Assembly: GCA_016713425.1 (NCBI GenBank)
Contig: JADJPE010000005.1
Coordinates: 5,740,501 to 5,804,500 of the forward strand
Direction: 5' to 3'
From: Deltaproteobacteria bacterium
GTDB lineage: Bacteria > Myxococcota > Kuafuiibacteriia > Kuafuiibacteriales > Kuafuiibacteriaceae
Length of the DNA: 64,000 nt
Shown: positions 26,439 to 34,134 of the stretch, piece after piece
How the letters are laid out: each line of letters starts with the position of its first letter
Numbering within the stretch: the stretch's first letter is position 1
Notes under the pieces: generated by a model
Databases searched by the model: none
Told to the model about the DNA's origin: nothing
Seen by the model: only the letters and a program-made list of their open reading frames with translations
Translations under genes and position numbers: made by a program

Positions 26439-28616
26439 TCAAGCTCGATGAAAGAGCTTCGCGAAGTCCCGCTCCGTCCATCGCACGAAAACCGGTCGAC
26501 CATGGGGGCAATGCCCGCCAAAGTCCACCCGATCCATCGCCTCGAGAAGAGCGCGGATCTCTTCGCGCCCGAGCCGATCCCCGGCCTTGACCACCGAATG
26601 ACAGGCGGCCCGCGCCAAGAGTCCTTCCACCACCTCGTCGAGAGCGGTGGTCGCCGGAACTTCTCGGAGATCATCCAGGAGGTCCTTCACCACCTGCTCG
26701 AGATCTGCCCTCTGCAAGAGCGCCGGGCTCGACTTGACCATCCAGGTGGAGCCGCCAAATGGCTCGATATCAAGCCCCATCGACGCGAGCTTCTCGCGAT
26801 GATCGACCGCCGCTGACGCACGCACCGGATCAAGCTCGATGGGCAATGGGACCAACAGGGGCTGCACGTCGATCGCTCGGCCACGATGCTGCGACCGAAG
26901 CTTCTCGAACGCGATCCGCTCGTGCGCGGCATGCTGATCGATCACCACGAGGCCCCCTGAATCCAGACAGACCAGATACGTGGAGAGCACCTGCCCCACC
27001 GGCTCCAGATCCGAAAACCGCGCGACGGACGAGGCCGAGGCCTTCACCCCGGAGCCGACCTCGAAAAGACGCAGCGCCGGCGAGGGCGGCCCAACCGTTC
27101 TCGTCCCGACACGCGCTCCGCCCCCGGCGTTCCTCGATCCACTCGTACCACTCGCACCACTCGTACCACTCGATCCACTGAAGCCCCCAAGTCCGCCGAA
27201 TCCGCCGCGCAACGACGACGCCCCGGACGGTCGGTGCCAAGATCCAAACCCTCGGTCGTCGGGGCTGTCGCCAAGATCCCAAGAAGGTCCACGGCCCGCA
27301 CTATGGACCGCACTGGTGCCGCGCCCCGCCCCAGATGCGGAGCTCTCCGGATCGGCATCCTTCGCGCACAAGCCGAGCCTCACCTCGTCGGCCCGCCTCC
27401 CCGATCCATCTTCGAGACCCTCGTCGGCATGAAGCGCAGCCTCACCCAAGACGCCCGCACTCGAGGCAGGCCCTGCGCCCATTGGGAAGACTTGCCGCCC
27501 GCGCCAAGGTTCCCGGACCAGCGTCTGTCCCAGCGCCCTCGCCACCGCCCGATGCACGTCTTGGCTTCGCGCAAAACGAACCTCGGTCTTCTGCGGATGC
27601 ACGTTCACGTCGAACATCGACGGATGGAGATCAAGCGCGATCACGACGACGGGATACCGGCCCCGTTCGAGCAACGTTCGGTACGCGTCCTGCACGGCGT
27701 GCTGAACGGTACGATCGCGAATAAACCGGCCGTTCAAGAACACGTAGAGACCTCGCGCCGTACGCTCAGAAAGCGAAGGCGCCGAAAGGAACCCGGACAC
27801 TCGAACCTCGCGGGCACCGATCTCGCCGTCCACCCCCAGAGGCGCGACGGAAGCCACCGGGGCGATGGGCCAAAGATGCTCGGCCACATTCGGCCCCAAA
27901 ATGCGCGAGAGACGGCCAAGCGGATCGAGGGGCGTCTCGGGCGGCGCATCCAGGAGGACACGCGCGCCGTGCCGAAGCTTGAACGCGACCTTCGCATGCG
28001 CAATCGCGAGACGCGAGACAGCCTCAGCGATGTGCCCCATCTCGGTCGAAGGCTGCTTCAAGAACTTCCGTCGGGCGGGCTGGTTGAAGAACAGATCCCG
28101 GACCTCGATCTCCGTGCCTTGAATGCCTCCCGTGGATCGCGTCTCAAGCAACGCGCCCCCTTCGACGACGATCCGGGTCCCTTCTGAAGCACCTCGCTGC
28201 GTCGTCGCCAAGGTGAAGCGCGAGACGGAAGCGATCGACGGCACCGCCTCTCCGCGGAACCCCAAAGTCGTCACCGTCTCGAGGTCCGAAGCGGAGCGAA
28301 TCTTGCTCGTTGCGTGGCGCTCGAGACATCTCAGCGCATCCTTTGGCCCCATCCCGAGACCATCATCGGTGACCCGAATGAGCGAGACCCCACCCCCCTC
28401 GACCTCGACCTCGATCGACCGGGCCTCCGCATCGAGCGCGTTTTCGAGGAGTTCCTTGACCACCGAAGCCGGTCGCTCCACGACCTCCCCCGCCGCGATC
28501 TGATTGGCCACGTGCTCAGGCAAGCGCTCAATGCGAGGCGCCGCGGCGTCATCGGTCGCCCCGGCCGCCGCCTTGTCGTTCACGGGTCCCGGCCCCGCTT
28601 CGTCCTGTCCTTCCAC
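26439..28616 (-). CDS. mutL: DNA mismatch repair protein MutL (endonuclease type)
   Basis: MutL couples mismatch recognition by MutS to strand removal. The 725-residue protein has the GHKL ATPase domain opening IERLPEHVANQIAAGEVVERP (from about residue 28), ENALDA, DDGLGM, RHATSKI and TLGFRGEAVPSI. A disordered Gly/Ser linker (about 430-510) is followed by a C-terminal dimerisation domain with DQHAAHERIAFE. That stretch fits DQHA-X2-E-X4-E, the metal-binding nicking motif of MutL in bacteria without MutH, and CPHGRP near the end completes the site. So this MutL should nick DNA itself. The GTG start has GGTGAG upstream. It is the first gene of the minus-strand run; the LpxH-like gene diverges 95 bases away. 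Confidence 0.96.
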   Translation of the reverse strand: MEGQDEAGPGPVNDKAAAGATDDAAAPRIERLPEHVANQIAAGEVVERPASVVKELLENALDAEARSIEVEVEGGGVSLIRVTDDGLGMGPKDALRCLERHATSKIRSASDLETVTTLGFRGEAVPSIASVSRFTLATTQRGASEGTRIVVEGGALLETRSTGGIQGTEIEVRDLFFNQPARRKFLKQPSTEMGHIAEAVSRLAIAHAKVAFKLRHGARVLLDAPPETPLDPLGRLSRILGPNVAEHLWPIAPVASVAPLGVDGEIGAREVRVSGFLSAPSLSERTARGLYVFLNGRFIRDRTVQHAVQDAYRTLLERGRYPVVVIALDLHPSMFDVNVHPQKTEVRFARSQDVHRAVARALGQTLVREPWRGRQVFPMGAGPASSAGVLGEAALHADEGLEDGSGRRADEVRLGLCAKDADPESSASGAGRGTSAVHSAGRGPSWDLGDSPDDRGFGSWHRPSGASSLRGGFGGLGGFSGSSGTSGASGTSGSRNAGGGARVGTRTVGPPSPALRLFEVGSGVKASASSVARFSDLEPVGQVLSTYLVCLDSGGLVVIDQHAAHERIAFEKLRSQHRGRAIDVQPLLVPLPIELDPVRASAAVDHREKLASMGLDIEPFGGSTWMVKSSPALLQRADLEQVVKDLLDDLREVPATTALDEVVEGLLARAACHSVVKAGDRLGREEIRALLEAMDRVDFGGHCPHGRPVFVRWTERDFAKLFHRA

Positions 28617-28676
28617 GGACGCTCACCATCGATCGCCCGCCCTCGAACGACAACGCCTTTCGCGCCACGAGCGCAC

Positions 28677-28705
28677 TTGGCTTGCTCGACTCGCCGCGCT
28701 AGAGC
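28677..28705 (+). promoter_or_regulatory. Candidate promoter of the LpxH-like gene, possibly leaderless
   Basis: TTGGCT (28677-28682) and TAGAGC (28700-28705) are spaced 17 bases. A start point six or seven bases downstream would fall on the ATG at 28712, and no Shine-Dalgarno sequence precedes this ATG, so a leaderless message is possible. Called by eye. Confidence 0.35.
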
Positions 28706-28711
28706 AACCAC

Positions 28712-29434
28712 ATGTGGATCATTGCCGATTCGCATGCGGGCCAAGACCCGGCGAGCGATGACGCGCTCTGCCGGCTCATTGAAACCGCAGCGGCCGAGTC
28801 CACTGACCTGCTCTTTCTCGGCGACCTCTTCGTGGTCTGGCTTGGTGAGCCTCGTTTTTGGACTCACCGTCAAGAGGAGGTCATGCGACGCATTGCGCGC
28901 GCTCGCCGCGTCCATCGACGACGCACGACCTTCATCGTCGGAAACCGCGACTATTTGATCACCCCCGCCCTGCGGACGAACTACTTCGATGCGATCCACA
29001 CGGACGAAACGGTGCTCGACATTGGCGGTGTCCCGACCCTCGTCGTGCACGGCGATCGAACGAATCCCAGCGATCGAGCCTACGCCACTTGGTACGGCCT
29101 ATCGCGGAACTTTGCGACGACGTGGCTTCTCCAGCACCTTCCCGGTCCCCTCGGACGCGAGCTGGCATTTCGGGTCGAGGCCAAGCTGCGCCCAACCAAC
29201 CGCACCATCAAAGACGGCGGCCTACCCATGCCCGGCCTCTTCGCGCTCGGTCGCCGAGCCAAGGCCCTCGGGGCCCAAAGAGCGCTCATCGGGCACTATC
29301 ACGTGCATCGCGTCATCGACGTCCCCGACGGCGTTCCCGTCATCATCGCGCCCGCTTGGTATGAAAGTCGGCAGTTCATGCGTACGGGCAAGGATGGCGA
29401 TCTCGTCCTCGAGAACGCACCTCCCTCGCCCTAG
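28712..29434 (+). CDS. LpxH-like metallophosphoesterase (UDP-2,3-diacylglucosamine hydrolase family)
   Basis: A calcineurin-like phosphoesterase of 240 residues with all five metal-site blocks: IIADSHAG (3-10), LFLGDLFVVW (35-44), FIVGNRDY (74-81), VVHGDRT (111-117) and LIGHYHVHR (193-201). Size and the GNRD plus long helical insert (YGLSRNFATTWLLQHLPGPL) resemble LpxH-type enzymes, which cleave UDP-2,3-diacylglucosamine to lipid X in lipid A synthesis on the inner face of the inner membrane. DSHAG replaces the common DLHL, so it may be a related phosphatase. It has no RBS and may be leaderless. It converges with the fatty-acid hydroxylase gene, 18 bases apart. Confidence 0.78.
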   Translation: MWIIADSHAGQDPASDDALCRLIETAAAESTDLLFLGDLFVVWLGEPRFWTHRQEEVMRRIARARRVHRRRTTFIVGNRDYLITPALRTNYFDAIHTDETVLDIGGVPTLVVHGDRTNPSDRAYATWYGLSRNFATTWLLQHLPGPLGRELAFRVEAKLRPTNRTIKDGGLPMPGLFALGRRAKALGAQRALIGHYHVHRVIDVPDGVPVIIAPAWYESRQFMRTGKDGDLVLENAPPSP

Positions 29435-29452
29435 AGGGGCGCCCTCGCTTAG

Positions 29453-30082
29453 TTAGGAGGCGCGCGAGGTCGGTCGCCCCGTCGTCCGAAAGACGAGATC
29501 CCATAAGGGCGATGAAACGCCGTACTTCGCGTCCTCATCTCCGTGGTGATGCATCAAATGGTACTTTCGGAGATAGCGTCCCGCCCGCGTCGAAGGCACG
29601 AAGTGATGGGCATAGTAGTGAAGCATGTCGTACGCGAGGTAGCCAGAAACAAGCCCCACGAACGCGGCGTAGCGGTCGAACTCGCCAAACACCATGGTGA
29701 ACAGGATCCACGCCAAGACCGCAATGGGGAGACTTACCGCCGGTGGAAAAACCAACCGAAGCTTGTCGTTCGGCCAATCATGATGCACCCCATGTGCGTA
29801 CCAGATGAGCCGCTTCCCGAAGTGGCTGGACGGTGCATAATGAAAAACGAGGCGATGGAGCCAGTACTCCATGAGCGTCCAAGCGAGGAGGCCGACCACG
29901 AACAGCCCGAGAAACGAAACGATACCGGTCCCCACGGCAAAGGCCTGGTAGCTCGACCACGCGATCACCGGAAGATAGATAGCCGGAGGCTGCCACGGAG
30001 GAATTCGAGAAAAGAACTCGAAGAGGTCCGACTCGAACATTCGTTTGGACTCACTGAGCCGACTCACCTTTGCCGCGCGCAT
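29453..30082 (-). CDS. Fatty-acid hydroxylase / sterol desaturase superfamily membrane protein
   Basis: A di-iron membrane oxygenase of 209 residues. The eight-histidine pattern is clear: HRLVFH (about 76-81), HGVHHD (96-101), HYYAHH (158-163) and HLMHHHGD (176-183). Hydrophobic stretches around 33-68 and 112-155 supply four membrane helices. The PSSHFGKRLIWYAHGVHHDWPNDK segment and short length resemble fatty-acid 2-hydroxylases, so 2-hydroxylation of an acyl chain of a sphingolipid or lipid A is a fair guess, not established. ATG 30082 has no good RBS; ATG 30040 (MFESDLFEFF) is an equally plausible start. Confidence 0.85.
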   Translation of the reverse strand: MRAAKVSRLSESKRMFESDLFEFFSRIPPWQPPAIYLPVIAWSSYQAFAVGTGIVSFLGLFVVGLLAWTLMEYWLHRLVFHYAPSSHFGKRLIWYAHGVHHDWPNDKLRLVFPPAVSLPIAVLAWILFTMVFGEFDRYAAFVGLVSGYLAYDMLHYYAHHFVPSTRAGRYLRKYHLMHHHGDEDAKYGVSSPLWDLVFRTTGRPTSRAS

Positions 30083-30156
30083 TGTCAGGTGGGCAACCTA
30101 AGCCACAGATCCCGGGAAGTCGACCCAATCCAGGCCGTCGGGTCTTCTACCCAATT

Positions 30157-30927
30157 CTACCCGAGATCTCGGCGCCCAAAGAGCTCGAGCGCGACCTCGG
30201 TCTCCACTGTGCGCGCACGAAGAAGGAGCGCATCGAGGGCCGGCTCAGCCCGATCGGCAACGCGCCCGAGGAGTATGGACGCCTCCGAGAGCGCACGCGC
30301 AGCGGCCTGCACAGCCAGCGCTTCGGAGTTGACCGACCGGGCCAGGCGGTGCCCCCGGAAGAGCCCCTCTTCGATCTCATCTTCGACGCACTGGAGATTC
30401 TCCGGATGAACGAACTCGGCCACGACCGTCGCGCTCGCAAGCTGGCCACAGCCGCTCCGGAGACCAGCCCGAGGCCGAAGTGTCACCAACATGCGATGGG
30501 CAAGCCGACCCGCGTCGATGTGCGTCCTTATGACGCGCTCAGACACGGGCGCGGGCGCGAGCTCCGCCAGCGCCGCAATCCAGCGCGAAACGGCCATGCT
30601 TGCGACCAACACCAGACGCGCCTCGGACCGCAAGATGTCTTGGAGCGCCGCGCGGCGCGCCAGATGAACCACCGCTTGGGCCTGGGCCGAACGCATTCTG
30701 AGTAAAGGCGCCTGTTCGCCGCCTGACGACCACTCTGACTCGAGCGCCGCCTGCCGAAGCACGCCGGCCCGCCGCTCGAGCATCTGGCGAAGCTCTGAGA
30801 GCCCCGCATCCACGGCCTGGGTCCGTAGGCCGGCGCGCCTCAGATTCTCGACCGCGAACCTCAGTCGCGCGCGAACCGCGGATGCGTCCAACGTGCTCAT
30901 GCGACTCATGCGATTCATGCGACTCAT
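30157..30927 (-). CDS. Hypothetical Ala/Arg-rich helical protein
   Basis: I do not recognise this 256-residue protein. It is nearly all predicted helix, rich in Ala, Arg and Leu, with one Cys pair region (RSGCGQLASA). No signal peptide or clear membrane segment is present; a mildly hydrophobic stretch LVLVASMAVSRWIAALAELA lies near residues 105-124. The start is ambiguous: four ATGs lie within ten codons (MSRMNRMSRMS), made by a short ATGAGTCGC-type repeat. It begins 12 bases after the stop of the anchor-D surface protein and is likely in its operon. It might be a cytoplasmic partner or simply cotranscribed. Confidence 0.6.
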   Translation of the reverse strand: MSRMNRMSRMSTLDASAVRARLRFAVENLRRAGLRTQAVDAGLSELRQMLERRAGVLRQAALESEWSSGGEQAPLLRMRSAQAQAVVHLARRAALQDILRSEARLVLVASMAVSRWIAALAELAPAPVSERVIRTHIDAGRLAHRMLVTLRPRAGLRSGCGQLASATVVAEFVHPENLQCVEDEIEEGLFRGHRLARSVNSEALAVQAAARALSEASILLGRVADRAEPALDALLLRARTVETEVALELFGRRDLG

Positions 30928-30939
30928 TCGACCAAAGCC

Positions 30940-33018
30940 TTAGTTACACGAGTCACTCACGAGGATTGTCTCCGTAGCAACATCGAGGCCCCAGGCTCCG
31001 CAATCATTTCGAACCTTGAGACCAAGGATGTAAATGCCGCTGTCGTCGATCCCCGTGGTAAAAGAGGTCTCAACCCCGTCCAGCGGCGTCAAGACCGGGG
31101 CTGGCCCCGGTGTGCGAACCCAAAACCACTCGTAGTCGGTAATGGACCGATCGTCGGAGTCGCCGGCCACGCTGGCCGTTGCGTCCGCCCGGATCGGGGC
31201 GCCCGCACAGGTCGGTGAGGTCAGCACGGTGATGATCGGCCGCGGGTAGACACAGGGCACGTCCTTGGCGGAGAGGATGAGCAAATGCTCAGGATCGCTG
31301 GGATCATCGGACGAGATCCGGAGCTCGACCTGGTCTGTGGTCGACAGATCGGTGTTCTTGTACGTGAGTTCGAGAACCATCGAGGCGCCCGACTGGCAAT
31401 TGAGCCCTGGTGCACACAACACATCGCTGCGCACACACGGGAAACCGGCACACCCGGCGATCGAGAAGTCATCCACGGATGGATGCGACCCATCGCCGCC
31501 GGGTCCGACCAAATCGAGCTTGGAAATCGTGAGATCGCTGAATCCGATGTTGGACAGGGTAATGGTTTCGCTGCGCGGAGGCGCCGGTGGCGGCTCAGGA
31601 TTCGCGAACACGACCCGCTGGCTCGGCTCGACCTGGAGCTTGGGCAATGCACCTCCGCTGAGCGGAATCTCGATCCGGCCGCCTACGTGCGACGCGTCGT
31701 TCGTCGTGATCGCGAGCACCTCGTTGTCGATGCCCGCGTCGGCTGGCGTGTAGTCGACGTAAATCGACATTCCGCTTCCGCTCAGCGTAATCGGGGTCGC
31801 CAAACCAAGACTGGTGCGAACCGCGAATTCGGATGAAGCCGAAACGATCTCGAGCTTCGTGACGATGAGATCCGCATTGCCCTCATTGCGCAGGCTGACC
31901 GTCGCGGTCTTCGTCGTACCGGTGCGCACCGGGCCGAACTGAATGACCTCCGGGTAGTAATCCGCTTCCGGGGCGGTTCCTTGCGCAAAGACCGAGAGCG
32001 CAATGACAGGCTGGTCGGGGTCGTTCGTGTAGATGTACATCCCGGACGACTTCTGCTCTTCACCCGTCCATACGCCCGCTTTCGTGCCGTCGAAGCGAAC
32101 CTTGAACCGTGCCGCGCCCGTCGTCGCGTTCGGCTCGATCGGAACGACGACCGGCGCTTCAGCGGAGATTTCGCGCCGCGCGCCCGTCAAATCACGCACC
32201 GAGAAGCCTGCTTCCGCGCCTTCCCGCGGTGCCAGGTTCTCCGCCTCATTCAGCTCGTTGACCCAGATCTCCACCCGATCGATCTGAAGGGGCGCGACCG
32301 GTCTGCCATCACGCCAGCGGTTCTTGACCTCGACGACGAGATCGCAAGGCGGCTCGCCCGATCCCACCTCGCCGAAGAACAAGGTCGAACACGCGACCAG
32401 CGTCGGATCTTGGGCCGAGCAATCTTGTCCGCCCCCGGTGGGACAGAACACCGAGGCGGAAGGCTGAAACACCGGGCGCCCGAGAAGGCTCAGCGACCGG
32501 CGCCCGTTCTTCGTGGCCGAGCACGCTCGGCCCTCCTCCACGATCGTGAGCTCGCCCGATTCGCTGTTCGGGTTGCATGCGCTCAAATCGAAGTCGGGCT
32601 TCAGCGTGTCGCCATCCCAAGCCTCGGGACACGGGCGGTACGTCACGGAGATCGTCGCAGTCGCCGATGGCGCAAGGCCCTCGAGCAGCGCGGCGTCGAA
32701 GTCGTAGCGCCACGGGCAGCCTGCCTGGTCGAGGTGCCCCAGCTCTTCTGGAACACAGTCCTCCGCCCGTGCTTCGGAGGCCGAGAAGGAGGGCGTCACG
32801 CAGAAAGACGCGGAGCCCGTAGAGCGCACCAACACATCCAGCGTTCGCTCGCCATCCACGGGCACATCTCCGAAATCAAGGACGCTCGCCGGGTCGAAGG
32901 ACGCGGAAGGAACGAACGCCTGATCCTCCTCACACTGGCATCGCGGCAACGCGCCCAGGCAGAGCAAGAACCAAACGGCATAGGGCTTCGAAGGACGGCG
33001 AATCAGGATTTCCAGCAC
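30940..33018 (-). CDS. Exported choice-of-anchor-D (ASH/Hydin-like) surface protein with C-terminal PKD-like domain
   Basis: From GTG 33018 the protein has 692 residues; the longer open frame would run into the divergent NlpC gene. The N-terminus (VLEILIRRPSKPYAVWFLLCLGALPRCQC read in two parts, RRPSKPYAVW and FLLCLGALPRCQC) looks like a signal peptide. The lipobox is poor (LPRC), so lipidation is doubtful. Several immunoglobulin-like ASH/Hydin units follow: SVLDFGDVPVDGERTLDVLV near 45, IQFGPVRTGTTKTATVSLRNEGNADL near 385, and VVFANPEPP...ETITLSNIGFSDL near 495. Many Cys suggest disulfides. The end (ITVLTSPTCAGAPIRADATAS...DYEWFW) resembles a PKD fold. A near-leaderless promoter lies just upstream. 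Confidence 0.78.
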   Translation of the reverse strand: MLEILIRRPSKPYAVWFLLCLGALPRCQCEEDQAFVPSASFDPASVLDFGDVPVDGERTLDVLVRSTGSASFCVTPSFSASEARAEDCVPEELGHLDQAGCPWRYDFDAALLEGLAPSATATISVTYRPCPEAWDGDTLKPDFDLSACNPNSESGELTIVEEGRACSATKNGRRSLSLLGRPVFQPSASVFCPTGGGQDCSAQDPTLVACSTLFFGEVGSGEPPCDLVVEVKNRWRDGRPVAPLQIDRVEIWVNELNEAENLAPREGAEAGFSVRDLTGARREISAEAPVVVPIEPNATTGAARFKVRFDGTKAGVWTGEEQKSSGMYIYTNDPDQPVIALSVFAQGTAPEADYYPEVIQFGPVRTGTTKTATVSLRNEGNADLIVTKLEIVSASSEFAVRTSLGLATPITLSGSGMSIYVDYTPADAGIDNEVLAITTNDASHVGGRIEIPLSGGALPKLQVEPSQRVVFANPEPPPAPPRSETITLSNIGFSDLTISKLDLVGPGGDGSHPSVDDFSIAGCAGFPCVRSDVLCAPGLNCQSGASMVLELTYKNTDLSTTDQVELRISSDDPSDPEHLLILSAKDVPCVYPRPIITVLTSPTCAGAPIRADATASVAGDSDDRSITDYEWFWVRTPGPAPVLTPLDGVETSFTTGIDDSGIYILGLKVRNDCGAWGLDVATETILVSDSCN

Positions 33019-33025
33019 CCCTGGG

Positions 33026-33054
33026 CGGGTAACAAACGGCCATGGAGGAGTCAA
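33026..33054 (-). promoter_or_regulatory. Promoter of the anchor-D surface gene, near-leaderless
   Basis: On the minus strand TTGACT (33049-33054), 17 bases, TACCCG (33026-33031). The expected start point is one or two bases before the GTG at 33018. The same -35/-10 words occur at 11378-11407. Confidence 0.45.
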
Positions 33055-33109
33055 TCGGACGGTGATTCGGAGAGGACACTCCGGGCACGCCCGAGGTACC
33101 ATCGCCTCG

Positions 33110-33895
33110 ATGTGGGCCCGGACACGAATCGCGTCATGGGTCGTGGTCCTCTTGCTCGCACTGAGTGCCCAAACGACCGAAGCCGCGGACCGAACATCGC
33201 GCGCAGCCAGGATCCGAAACTTCGCCCGCCAATGGCTCGGCACGCACTACCAATGGGGCGGCGACTCGAAGGCCGGCATCGATTGCTCTGCCTACGTCCG
33301 ACGAATGTACCGCCGGCTGTTCGACGTCGAACTTCCTCGCACGACGAAGCAGCAGATCAATCTCGGCGTCGATCTACCGGTGAACCCACTCGATCCATCC
33401 GACGGCATCCAGCCCGGAGACGTCTTTTTCTACGTCGACCGCACAGGCGTCCCAAATCATGTGGTCGTCTACGCGGGCAGCAATCGGATCACGCACAGCG
33501 AGAGCGGGCGTGGCGTCGTCATCGATCCGATCCGAAAACTGTGGGGACGGCGCGTCGTCGCCCGTCGCTTCTTGGTCCCCGCTCGCGATGCGGGCCGGCA
33601 AGCGCGCGAAACGTTCGGCCCCGTCCCCGCGGCGGGTCCCCTGAAGCCTCGCGAGATCCCGTGTCCCCCGTCAGTGCGCGCGGACAAGGCCGAGGTCCGT
33701 CTTTACACCGACACGCCGGTCCCGGAAATGAAGGCGCTAGGTGAGCGCGAGATCTGCGACTATCGTGTCCTCGCGAACGCTCTGCGCCGACGTCCAGGAT
33801 CGCTGGCGAAGAGCAACGCCGCCAAACTCGAGAGCTATGCAGAATGGATCGAGAACATCGAGTCGCTGAAGAGCGAAATCGGCCGCGGATGGTGA
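33110..33895 (+). CDS. NlpC/P60-family peptidoglycan hydrolase
   Basis: NlpC/P60 enzymes cut the D-Glu/meso-DAP bond in cell-wall peptides. From ATG 33110 the protein has 261 residues with a signal peptide (MWARTRIASWVVVLLLALSA, then QTTEAAD). The catalytic domain has HYQWGGDSKAGIDCSAYVRRMY with the nucleophilic Cys, the PNHVVVYAGSNRITHS block with the catalytic His, and an LPRTTKQQ linker. A C-terminal domain of about 90 residues follows, rich in Pro/Arg/Lys and without a known fold. The start is placed at the signal peptide; the longer frame to 33062 adds a non-signal stretch that overlaps the divergent promoter. It probably acts in the periplasm in wall remodelling. Confidence 0.88.
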   Translation: MWARTRIASWVVVLLLALSAQTTEAADRTSRAARIRNFARQWLGTHYQWGGDSKAGIDCSAYVRRMYRRLFDVELPRTTKQQINLGVDLPVNPLDPSDGIQPGDVFFYVDRTGVPNHVVVYAGSNRITHSESGRGVVIDPIRKLWGRRVVARRFLVPARDAGRQARETFGPVPAAGPLKPREIPCPPSVRADKAEVRLYTDTPVPEMKALGEREICDYRVLANALRRRPGSLAKSNAAKLESYAEWIENIESLKSEIGRGW

Positions 33896-33916
33896 ACATT
33901 GCGTGATTCGCGTGAT

Positions 33917-33954
33917 GATTTGCGCCATAGATTTGCGCCATAGATTTGCGCCAT
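33917..33954. repeat. 13-bp tandem repeat, three copies
   Basis: GATTTGCGCCATA occurs three times head to tail, the third copy ending one base early. It is in the 90-base gap between the NlpC gene and the small membrane-protein gene, outside any coding region I support. Confidence 0.8.
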
Positions 33955-33985
33955 GAGTGACGACATCGCTCACGAAGGTTGAAGA

Positions 33986-34120
33986 ATGAACCCGCCCATG
34001 CTGCTCCGCGAGCGTCCGAGTGTCCCGCGACGCGTCATCAAGTGGTCGATCCTTCTCGGCCTGACCCTCGCGATCTTCACGATCGCTCTTTCGGTCGTCG
34101 TGATCGCGTCCATCGAATAG
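33986..34120 (+). CDS. Small single-pass membrane protein (44 aa)
   Basis: Too short for ordinary ORF calling. GAAGG lies eight bases before the ATG. The peptide has a basic N-terminus (LLRERPSVPRRVIK) followed by one strong membrane helix (WSILLGLTLAIFTIALSVVV) and a three-residue end (SIE), so an N-in orientation is expected. It lies between the NlpC gene and a convergent kinase gene, 14 bases from the latter. Function unknown. Good RBS, charge distribution and helix support it as real, but codon-based proof is not available here. Confidence 0.55.
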   Translation: MNPPMLLRERPSVPRRVIKWSILLGLTLAIFTIALSVVVIASIE

Positions 34121-34134
34121 GGCGCGTTGCCTCA

